Positions 56,777 to 64,000 of a stretch of 64,000 nt of DNA are shown here, piece after piece. This DNA comes from Leptasterias polaris (Eukaryota; Echinodermata; Asteroidea; Forcipulatida; Asteriidae): NCBI GenBank assembly GCA_037783415.1, contig JAZGTN010000117.1, positions 372,001 to 436,000 on the forward strand. The letters are read 5' to 3'. The position numbers were made by a program, and so were the translations under genes. Every line of letters starts with the position of its first letter. The stretch's first letter is position 1. The notes under the pieces were generated by a model. It saw only the letters and a program-made list of their open reading frames with translations. It did not search any database and was not told where the DNA came from.

Positions 56777-59683
56777 ATGGAGGATACCGAACCGAGGATG
56801 GTGCTGAGGCCCCGCAGAGCAACACCAATGGAGAACCCTGATGAAACTTCAATGGAAGACCCCTCAAGGGCCGCATCCAAAGCAAACTCCATTGCCCACG
56901 GCTCTCGACATGGATCCCAGGTATCAGAGCGTTCCAGGCGGAGCTATGTAAGCCACATTACTAACATTAGCACCTCACACCAATCACAAATACTTGTCGT
57001 GGAAAAAGAGAAAGAGTTGGCAGCAGCGAGACAACGACTACTCATAGAGGAACAAGCTAGAGTGGAAACGTCCCAACTGGACGAGCAATTAATGGAAGCA
57101 CAGAGAAAGCGGGAGGAGTTGTCTCTACGACAAAGAGAGTGGGAAATGCAAAGGAGGCGTCAATTGGAAGAGGAAGAAATGGCGTTGGAACGTGCCCGCC
57201 TGCAGGCTGAACATGAAGAGCAGTCCATCCTGAAGAGAAAGGAAGTGTTATCCAGACAAATGGAGCTCAGGAGACAAATAGCGGAGGCGGAACTCAGCCT
57301 CACCCAGGCCAGAACTATTTCTGCCATAGTTAATGAAACTGATAAAAACATTAATGATTTTGATGAATCCGTTGATGCGGCAAACGCCTGCAAACAGGCA
57401 GAACTGATTTTCAAAGTGAATACAAATGTTTTACCATCCAAAAAGCCACATGAGTTTCAATTGGCGCACAGTTTGCCTGAGCGTTCTCACCCAAGCATTT
57501 CAGCTTTGCCTGTGCCTGCAACTGCTACTGCTTATGAGCCCTTGCGTACGAACGCACCAGCGAATCTCTACGCCCCTAGCGATCCGCTGCCGAGTGCTGC
57601 ATTGCCATTAACCTTTGATGATAATTTTGTTCCTTCCACAGGTAAATCATCTCCAGGGGAACCGCCTTCGAACACAACCACAGCAGGTTCAACCCCACCT
57701 GTAAACCCCAAGGTGCCCACTCCCCAAGATTTAATAAATCAAATGATGATGACATCTATGTTGTCAGCATCGGCAGGGGGAATCAACATGGAGATTCCGA
57801 GCTTCAGTGGAGGGGACCCCTCCGACTTCCGATGTTTCGAGGCCATGGTTGAGGGATGCGTTAAGCCACTAATTCATTTAAGTGAGTTGCAAAAATACTT
57901 TATAATTCGTTCGAAGTTAGGTGGCCAAGCGAAGAAAGACGTTCTCGGCTTAGAACATGATGAGAAATCGTTCACCAAGGCCATGATGAAACTAAAGCGT
58001 CTCTATGGGGATGTCACAGTCCTGATACGTAGGAAAATAGAGGAAATCACAACCTGGCCAAAACTGCGTGCCTACGAATCAAAGGCACTCGTCGAATTTT
58101 CATCCGTCGTCTCTACACTGGTCACGCAACTCCAGAGTGCCCCGGAAGGCCGTTCAGAGTTGCAGGCCAACTCAACAGCCTGTGTGCTTTATAGCCGACT
58201 ATCGCCAACCCATCAGACTGCATTCCTTCGCCACATGGAGAAAAGGGGGATCAAGAATTTCTCTCTGATAGATATCAATGAGTGGCTCCAAGAGGTATCG
58301 GCTGTTGCTCGAAAGAAAATGCAACTGGAGGAGAGCCTGCAGAATGGACAACCTACAACCGGTAGAGATAAGCGTAGCAAAGGCATGGCATTCCATACAC
58401 AGGCCAGCAACAGCGGGACCACCGGAGATTCGAGTGGCTACAAGGGTAAAAAGAAATTTGTTCGAAAATGCCCATATTGCACAGACGATCATTGGCTATC
58501 CGGATGTGCCAAGTTTAAGTCACTGACTGTTGAACAACGTATTAAATGGATTAAAGAAGGACGACGTTGCTGGAGGTGTGCTAGAAAACACAAGGAAGGG
58601 CAAGAGTGCAACCTGACAAAGACATGCTTGGAGTGCAATAAACTACATCTTACGGTGCTCCACAGTCTTCTTGCCCAACCTGGCTATGGTGTGTACTATT
58701 CACAGTTCAACCCAAACCTGTCTTTGTTTTATGGGGACGGCAACCCTTGGCACTCCAGAGAGGTGAGCATGAAGGTTCTACCCATCATCCTTTACGGCCA
58801 CAACACTAAACTAGAAACTTACTGCCTGTTAGACGATGCTGCCAATTTCTCAATGATGTTGACCGAGGCAGCAGATGCCCTAAATCTTGAGGGTGATAAG
58901 ATGGAGATGCCAATAGCCACTGCCCGAGAAGAGTGCATGCCGTGCAAGGGAGCAATCGTGAGATTTGATATCGCTCCAATCAATGATCCTTTGAATAAGA
59001 TTCCAATGACCAATGTTTTTTCCTCTAAGATGTTACGACTTTCTGAGCATACAGTTCCTGCCCGCATGCTGCAACAGAGATGGACGCATCTGAAGGACTT
59101 ACCACTTCATGATTGCAAGAATGTCCGCCCATTGTTGCTGATTGGTAGCGATCGCCCCGACTTGATCGTGCCAATGGAGAGTCATTTTGGCCCAGATGGT
59201 GCACCGGTGGCTGTCCGAACAAAACTTGGCTGGGCTGTACAGGGCCCAACGATGAACTACCGAAGGTGTAGTGAGGTTAATCTTCTCTGCAGACGTACCC
59301 AATCCGAGTCTGATGCCATTCTACACGAGAACGTTCACAGACTGTGGAAAAACGATGTTCAGATGTATTCCGACCGTAAGCAGGTTACCCGTTCAAAACA
59401 GGACCAGAGAGCTGTTGATCTTCTTCAGTCCAAGTCCACATACATGAACGTGGGAGAAGTGAAGCGAATTGCGACGCCACTCTTGTGGAGATGTGATGAG
59501 GAAAAGTTGTCCTGCCCTGCAAGCTCCGTCCTACCTGCATTAAGACGAAATGAACATCATTTGAGAAAAGATCCGGAACGGGCAGAGTTGCACCACCAGA
59601 AGATTCAAGAGCTCAAAAGCGCAGGTCTCGTCCGCGTCCTAACCAACGATGAAAGGGAGAAGGACTCAGGCCCCCACTGGTAG
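56777..59683 (+). CDS. gag-pro: BEL/Pao Gag-protease and start of RT (968 residues)
   Basis: The ATG at 56777 lies about 57 bases after the primer site. Residues about 70-180 are a long charged coiled coil (EEEEMALERARLQAE). About 330-430 is the BEL gag domain (DUF1759-like: IPSFSGGDPSDFRCFE, LKRLYGD). Two zinc knuckles lie at about 564 (CPYCTDDHWLSGC) and 597 (CWRCARKHKEGQEC). The protease region has LLDDAANFS at about 683-691, in place of the more usual LDSGS-type site of peptidase A17. The RT N-terminus follows (AELHHQKIQELKSAGLVRVL). The frame ends at TAG just before the first RT core motif; the next frame continues in the same phase. Confidence 0.9.
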   Translation: MEDTEPRMVLRPRRATPMENPDETSMEDPSRAASKANSIAHGSRHGSQVSERSRRSYVSHITNISTSHQSQILVVEKEKELAAARQRLLIEEQARVETSQLDEQLMEAQRKREELSLRQREWEMQRRRQLEEEEMALERARLQAEHEEQSILKRKEVLSRQMELRRQIAEAELSLTQARTISAIVNETDKNINDFDESVDAANACKQAELIFKVNTNVLPSKKPHEFQLAHSLPERSHPSISALPVPATATAYEPLRTNAPANLYAPSDPLPSAALPLTFDDNFVPSTGKSSPGEPPSNTTTAGSTPPVNPKVPTPQDLINQMMMTSMLSASAGGINMEIPSFSGGDPSDFRCFEAMVEGCVKPLIHLSELQKYFIIRSKLGGQAKKDVLGLEHDEKSFTKAMMKLKRLYGDVTVLIRRKIEEITTWPKLRAYESKALVEFSSVVSTLVTQLQSAPEGRSELQANSTACVLYSRLSPTHQTAFLRHMEKRGIKNFSLIDINEWLQEVSAVARKKMQLEESLQNGQPTTGRDKRSKGMAFHTQASNSGTTGDSSGYKGKKKFVRKCPYCTDDHWLSGCAKFKSLTVEQRIKWIKEGRRCWRCARKHKEGQECNLTKTCLECNKLHLTVLHSLLAQPGYGVYYSQFNPNLSLFYGDGNPWHSREVSMKVLPIILYGHNTKLETYCLLDDAANFSMMLTEAADALNLEGDKMEMPIATAREECMPCKGAIVRFDIAPINDPLNKIPMTNVFSSKMLRLSEHTVPARMLQQRWTHLKDLPLHDCKNVRPLLLIGSDRPDLIVPMESHFGPDGAPVAVRTKLGWAVQGPTMNYRRCSEVNLLCRRTQSESDAILHENVHRLWKNDVQMYSDRKQVTRSKQDQRAVDLLQSKSTYMNVGEVKRIATPLLWRCDEEKLSCPASSVLPALRRNEHHLRKDPERAELHHQKIQELKSAGLVRVLTNDEREKDSGPHW

Positions 59684-62600
59684 TTCCTCCACCATGTCGT
59701 TAGACAAAATGGGAAATCACGACTCGTGTTCAACTGTGCGTTTCAGCATCAAGGAAGATCCCTGAATGACTGTTTGCTACCTGGGCCGATCCTTGGCTCG
59801 TCCCTGGTTGGAGTACTGTTACGCTTCAGAAAGCACCAGGTAGCCATCTCTGGAGACATAAAGGCTATGTTCCACTGTGTGCAGGTCTTGCCGAGCGATC
59901 GTAGCATGCTTCGTTTTCTCTGGAGGGATCTAGAGCCCAATGCCGAGCTAGAGGAACTAGAATGGAATGTCCTTCCCTTTGGTACTACGTGCAGTCCTTG
60001 TTGTGCCTCATATGCTCTCCAGAAACATGTCAGGGATAGTTGTGGCGACCCTGATGTATTTAGAAGTGTAGTCTCGTCATTTTATGTTGACAACTGTCTC
60101 GATGGCAAATCAACAGCAGCCGAAGCAAAAAATCTAGTACAGAAACTGTGTCAGGTGCTAGGAGCGGGGGGATTTCCGATTGTGAAGTGGGCCAGTAATA
60201 TTCCTGAAGTCGTCACAGACCTACCAGAAGAAGCCCGCTCAAGTAGTACCGAGAGATGGCTTAGTCTGAGTGGTGATTCCCCTGAGGAAGCAGCGTTAGG
60301 ACCTAGATGGAATTTTGCGTGCGACACACTCACCTACCGGCTTGAGCTTAGTGAATGGCCTTCCCTCACTCGTAGAGCAGTTCTGAGTGACGTCATGCGA
60401 TGTGCCGGAAAAGACCCCCTTGGATACCTCATGCCATACATGGTGCGAGGAAAGATGCTTATTCAGGAGCTATGGAAGCAACCCTGCGGCTGGGATGACA
60501 AAATTCCGGAAGAAGGTGAAAAGAGTCTGCACGCCCAGCACACCAAGTGGCGAGAGGAAATGAAAGATCTTCCTCTAGTGAGTATTCCACGTTGCTACAT
60601 TCCACCTGATTTTGATCCCGCCACCACCACCAATCAACTCCACGTGTTCACCGATGCATCAGAAAAGGCCTATGGGGCTGTTGCCTACCTGAGGGCTACA
60701 ACTCAGAGTAGAGAGAATTGTGTGCGGTTTGTGATGGCACGGTCTCGTTTGGCACCGAAGCGTGTGCAGACTATTCCTCGGCTGGAACTTCTGGCAGCAC
60801 TTAGTGGTGCAGAATTGGTAGAGCTCCTAGAAGATGAGATGAAGATGAAGTTTTCCATTACCTGCTGGAGTGACAGTACAACTGTCCTGAGTTGGATCAA
60901 ATCTGAATCGTGTCGATACAATCGGTTCGTTGGTGCCCGCATTGCCGAAATTCAAAGACTTACTGATCATACCTTGTGGCGGTATGTTGACACTGCCAGC
61001 AACCCAGCTGATGACCTTACCCGTGGACTAAGACTGAGCGATTTGAAAAAGGAAAGTCGCTGGCATGCTCCACATTTCCTCTTTGGCCCAGAAGAAAGCT
61101 GGCCGAAGTGGCCTGATCAGATACCGCAAGAAGATGTGGAACTTAAAAGCAGTGCTTACACTGCACTTACTGTGCTCAATGTGAACAATCCTGAAAAGAG
61201 TCCCAAGGTTGATGTTTCAAAGTACACCTCATGGGACCACCTGGTTGACGCTTACGGTAGCTCTCTTCACAAATCCCAGGACCAGCCTGAGCCAAAGTTC
61301 TTAAGTGCCAACCAACGTTTGAAGATTGAACAGCTGCTTTACCAAGTAGTACAAGCTGACAGCTTTCCCTGTGATCTGGCAGCTCTCAAGGCTGGTAAGC
61401 CCATTGCTCGCAGCAGTCGTCTGGCCCAACTTGCTCCAGAACTAGATCCAGAGTCCCAGCTGATCCGGGTAGGTGGAAGACTTCGAAGAGCCGAACTGGA
61501 TATGTATGCTAAGCATCCTGTTGTGCTTGACTCCAAACATCTAATCACCCAACTCTTAATCAAGGACGTCGACCAACGCCTGGGACACTGTGGTACTGGC
61601 AGGATACTTGCTGATATGCGTCGACGATTTTGGCTGTTAAGAGGGCGCCAGACCATCAGAAGTCTGCAGAGCCGCTGTACTGGCTGCCTGAAACGAAGAG
61701 GTCAACCCGTGGTCCCGAGGATGGCTGACCTCCCCCCTGCTCGTCTTAGAGTTGGAAAGCCGGCATTCTACTCAGCCGGAGTAGATTGCTTTGGCCCTTT
61801 CAAAGTGACCGTTGGAAGGCGAACTGAACCCAGGTGGGGAATAATTTGGAAGTGTATGACGACTCGTGCAGTCTATCTTGACCTACTTGACTCACTAGAT
61901 GCCGACGCGTTCCTCCTCTCTTTCAGCCGTTTCCGTTCCCGAAGAGGAACCCCACACGAAATCCTCAGTGATAATGGCACAAACTTCAAAGGAGGACAGA
62001 CTGAACTGACTAAGGCCTTTGATGAGATGGCACCTGAACTCCAGGGAAGACTTGCAAAGCACAAAGTCGAGTTTAGGTTCAACCCACCATCGGCACCACA
62101 CTTCGGAGGCACTTGGGAGAGAGAGATTCGCTCCGTGAAGACTGCCCTATATGCCATCCTTGGAGATAGATCCGTTTCTGCCACCGTCCTGTACACTAGT
62201 CTGGTAGAGGTGGAGGCTCTGTTGAACTCGAAGCCTCTGGGATACATTAGCTCAGACATTGCTGATCCAGACCCAATAACACCGTTTACGCTTCTCATGG
62301 GGCGGCCTGACCACGCTCCTCCTCAGGTGATTTATCCCGATAAGGATGTTCTCAGTCGACGTCGGTGGCGTCAGTGCCAGGCTTTGATGCAGCGATTCTG
62401 GAAGGAATTCGTACAGTCCTATTTGTCAGCCATGCAATCACGCCAGAAGTGGCGTAGTGAGGCTGATAATTTGTCCAAGGGCGATGTGGTCTTGTTGATA
62501 GACCCACAACAATGTCGTGCATCTTGGCCCCTGGCGAAGGTCATCGAGACACTACCTGGTGAGGATGGTAGAGTACGGGTCGTGAAAGTGAAAACAGGAG

Positions 62601-62698
62601 ACCGTATCTACACTCGTCCTGTGGCACGCTTGATCCGACTGCCTGGAGAACCGGGTGATACAGATGTGCCCAATGACACCGAACCTCTGGCAACCTAG
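59684..62698 (+). CDS. pol: BEL/Pao pol: RT, RNase H, integrase (about 1000 codons)
   Basis: Same phase as the upstream frame, open directly after its TAG. RT: RLVFNCAFQHQGRSLND, SGDIKAMFHC, PFGTTCSPCCASYAL, and the catalytic box as FYVDNCLDG (YVDN instead of YVDD, which I regard as a family variant). RNase H: FTDASEKAYGA, RLELLAALSGAEL, DTASNPADDLTRG. Integrase: His/Cys zinc region (LGHCGTGRILADM, CTGCLKRRG), then catalytic D in GVDCFGPF, D in LSDNGTNF and E in TWEREIRS. The C-terminal DUF5641-like region (WRQCQALMQRFWKEF, GDVVLLID) ends in basic text. Residue 1 given by the first usable codon at 59726 is arbitrary. Confidence 0.92.
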   Translation, partial: FLHHVVRQNGKSRLVFNCAFQHQGRSLNDCLLPGPILGSSLVGVLLRFRKHQVAISGDIKAMFHCVQVLPSDRSMLRFLWRDLEPNAELEELEWNVLPFGTTCSPCCASYALQKHVRDSCGDPDVFRSVVSSFYVDNCLDGKSTAAEAKNLVQKLCQVLGAGGFPIVKWASNIPEVVTDLPEEARSSSTERWLSLSGDSPEEAALGPRWNFACDTLTYRLELSEWPSLTRRAVLSDVMRCAGKDPLGYLMPYMVRGKMLIQELWKQPCGWDDKIPEEGEKSLHAQHTKWREEMKDLPLVSIPRCYIPPDFDPATTTNQLHVFTDASEKAYGAVAYLRATTQSRENCVRFVMARSRLAPKRVQTIPRLELLAALSGAELVELLEDEMKMKFSITCWSDSTTVLSWIKSESCRYNRFVGARIAEIQRLTDHTLWRYVDTASNPADDLTRGLRLSDLKKESRWHAPHFLFGPEESWPKWPDQIPQEDVELKSSAYTALTVLNVNNPEKSPKVDVSKYTSWDHLVDAYGSSLHKSQDQPEPKFLSANQRLKIEQLLYQVVQADSFPCDLAALKAGKPIARSSRLAQLAPELDPESQLIRVGGRLRRAELDMYAKHPVVLDSKHLITQLLIKDVDQRLGHCGTGRILADMRRRFWLLRGRQTIRSLQSRCTGCLKRRGQPVVPRMADLPPARLRVGKPAFYSAGVDCFGPFKVTVGRRTEPRWGIIWKCMTTRAVYLDLLDSLDADAFLLSFSRFRSRRGTPHEILSDNGTNFKGGQTELTKAFDEMAPELQGRLAKHKVEFRFNPPSAPHFGGTWEREIRSVKTALYAILGDRSVSATVLYTSLVEVEALLNSKPLGYISSDIADPDPITPFTLLMGRPDHAPPQVIYPDKDVLSRRRWRQCQALMQRFWKEFVQSYLSAMQSRQKWRSEADNLSKGDVVLLIDPQQCRASWPLAKVIETLPGEDGRVRVVKVKTGDRIYTRPVARLIRLPGEPGDTDVPNDTEPLAT

Positions 62699-62915
62699 AG
62701 CCCCAAAGTTACATACTGTGCTATCATCATTTTTCTGTCTCCCATGGGGCGGCAGATCCGTTTGTTTTTCCTTAAACCGTTTAACCTTGCTCATGTCCTT
62801 TTTGCAGGTGAAGCAGTGGATAAGCCTTTATACCAAGTTCTTATTCATCAATTTATAGAAAATTATGTGTGTTTTTTTATTTAGTAAACTGCTGCTGGCA
62901 GTTTAGGGGCGGCTG
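62699..62915 (+). other. BEL/Pao 3' untranslated region with polypurine tract
   Basis: Non-coding, 217 bp. The purine-rich TTTAGGGGCGGC just before the 3' LTR (about 62902-62913) is the likely plus-strand primer. Confidence 0.6.
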
Positions 62916-63476
62916 TGTTGCGAATAGGCTAACTTAAATAGCGCCACCGCGCGGTTGTGTTGCGAGCAGCGAGGCATGACAGCAAAATAGCGGGCTGTGT
63001 TTTGGATGGTAAGCGTTATGATTTCCTTAATAATATTACTCTTTGATATTTCTTGATGATGTTTCATGTTATATTGATTATTAATGATTCCTTGTGATTA
63101 TAAAGCAAGTAGTTTTAAGTTCTTTTGACATAATTTTGAGGGTGTTTAAAACCCTGGAGACTCCACGTTATTTTAGGTGTCGGAAATAGACGCCTTTTAG
63201 GTTTAAAGAGCTGCATACCCCGTTCTCATTCCATGTGTTATGTTTTTGCAGACGAATTTACCGAAGTCAGTACAACCGATCACCAATGGTGCTTAATATT
63301 GATAGTTCACGACCCGACAGTGACCCTTCTTATTATTCATGAGCTCCATGTCGGCTGACTTGAATTCTGTGTATCCACCGGCCTATGCTACATGCACTTG
63401 TGAAACTACCGAAAGTTGAATAAACTTATGACACCACGCAGCCTAAACGATTGGCATTCCGAGTCAATTTATTTCA
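62916..63476 (+). repeat. BEL/Pao 3' LTR
   Basis: 561 bp, differing from the 5' LTR at one base. Followed by ACAAC, the second target copy. Confidence 0.93.
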
Positions 63477-63481
63477 ACAAC

Positions 63482-63820
63482 CGTATTAGGACTTGTTTTA
63501 CACCTCATTGAGAATACATTTGAATAATTATACAATAAAAGACTATGTTTGGATGGTTTAAAGAAAGGGGTTGTACTAAACAAATGAGTTGGAAGAGGTT
63601 GCCCCATATTTGGGTACGTTTGACCAGTGCCTGGCACTCTCTGTCATCACAGTGGAATGTGAAGACCCATACACCCTTGGCACTATTGTCCTGACTTAGA
63701 ACAATGAGACTACTATAACTGAAAGCATAGAGGTCTATTGACACTGCTACAATCTCAGAGGACACTCTCAGATATTGATATTATTTCGTATTTTAAGTGC
63801 ATGCTTTTCGTTGGGTGATA
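63482..63820 (-). repeat. Ty3/gypsy 5' LTR, outer part
   Basis: 339 bp continuing the gypsy LTR after the BEL insertion; with 55972-56141 it equals the 509 bp of the 3' LTR. A 60-80 codon minus frame here also occurs in the 3' LTR, so it is just LTR sequence. Confidence 0.9.
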
Positions 63821-64000
63821 GAACCACTGAGGGACTGTGATGAAAATTACAATAATTGAAAGATTGATAGAATAATATATTAACTACAACCGATCTACTG
63901 CACAGGAGGTTCTGTTACCTTTTAAAGGTTGGTAATGAACCCCGAATAAAAATTGTGTCATTTTATCCGAAAGCCTACATGTTACAAAGATACTAATGGT
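63821..64000. other. Flank beyond the retrotransposon cluster
   Basis: AT-rich, nothing recognised. It begins GAACCACTG, which does not clearly repeat the other flank (ATAAAGGTGG). Confidence 0.5.

Larger units (their letters stand above)
56142..63476 (+). mobile_element. BEL/Pao LTR retrotransposon (7335 bp), nested in the gypsy 5' LTR
   Basis: LTRs of 561 bp at both ends (56142-56702 and 62916-63476) differ at one position (TACAACTGAT versus TACAACCGAT). Both start TGTTGCG and end TTTCA. The target duplication is ATAAC (56137-56141) versus ACAAC (63477-63481), one mismatch. The reading frame has BEL/Pao order: coiled-coil Gag with zinc knuckles, A17-type protease, RT, RNase H, integrase, and a DUF5641-like end. 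A single in-frame TAG (59681-59683) breaks it. Confidence 0.95.
48318..63820 (-). mobile_element. Chromodomain Ty3/gypsy retrotransposon carrying two nested insertions
   Basis: The element reads on the minus strand: 5' LTR (55972-56141 plus 63482-63820, split by BEL), primer-binding site, gag, TGA, protease, [solo LTR 52507-54074], RT, RNase H, integrase, chromodomain, polypurine tract, 3' LTR (48318-48826). Without the BEL insertion it is about 8.2 kb. LTR ends look like TATCACC...GGTTATA rather than TG...CA, and the exact boundary is uncertain by 2-3 bases. A target duplication is not clear (GTTC versus TTTC at best). LTRs differ at about one position, so it is young. Defects: the solo LTR, one frameshift in integrase, and a short RNase H segment. 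Confidence 0.9.

Overview
The window is eukaryotic, AT-rich, and gene-poor. It has split genes with consensus splice sites, dense miniature inverted-repeat elements (MITEs), tRNA-derived repeats, minisatellites, and two animal-type LTR retrotransposons (a chromodomain Ty3/gypsy and a BEL/Pao). The mixture, plus a secreted single-domain C-type lectin, fits a marine deuterostome invertebrate, most likely an echinoderm. That placement is inference; no sequence here is diagnostic of a species.

Layout. 1-4690: old repeats with a hAT-like terminal-repeat element (1925-3526). 4690-6200: a TTTAAAC-rich stretch, an E-box/E2F-like promoter and a candidate first coding exon (4888-4947). 6200-11600: MITEs, including copies of a family with GGGCCCAATTTCAT ends and a 1-kb element with an 11-bp target duplication. 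11678-12631 (minus): a two-exon, 155-residue secreted C-type lectin with a QPD (galactose-type) motif, the best-supported host gene. 13825-18050 (plus): two candidate terminal coding exons, then a possible long 3' UTR or lncRNA exon. This holds eight copies of a conserved hairpin and a 39-bp minisatellite and ends near an AATAAA. 19118-19255: an almost perfect palindrome. 20080-20810: a tandem repeat of about 110 bp. 22.1-24.2 kb and 33.2 kb: candidate exons of another plus-strand transcript whose intron holds a C-rich satellite of about 8.6 kb (24430-33040). 33.5-34.2 and 45.7-46.3 kb: tRNA-like elements in inverted pairs. 37.4-38.3 kb: degenerate telomere-like TTAGGG/GGGGTT repeats. 38.8-44.7 kb: MITEs, a foldback family with 10-bp target duplications, a piggyBac-like TTAA element, and a short stretch that combines a hammerhead-ribozyme-like core with a histone-type stem-loop.

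48318-63820 is a nested retrotransposon cluster. A minus-strand chromodomain Ty3/gypsy element of about 8.2 kb (gag, TGA, pro, RT, RH, IN, chromodomain) has been hit twice. A 1568-bp solo LTR lies between pro and RT (target duplication GGTGG). A 7335-bp BEL/Pao element lies inside its 5' LTR (target duplication ATAAC/ACAAC). LTR pairs differ by about one base in both elements, so all these insertions are recent. The gypsy gag and protease share a frame separated only by TGA CTA G, a known leaky-stop context. The BEL element has a single in-frame TAG and the gypsy integrase one frameshift, so these copies are young but probably not autonomous.

Most promising for new biology: the eight-copy hairpin array with compensating stems (15.2-18.0 kb), the gag-TGACTAG-pro arrangement, and the hammerhead/histone-stem-loop module at 40.96-41.03 kb.
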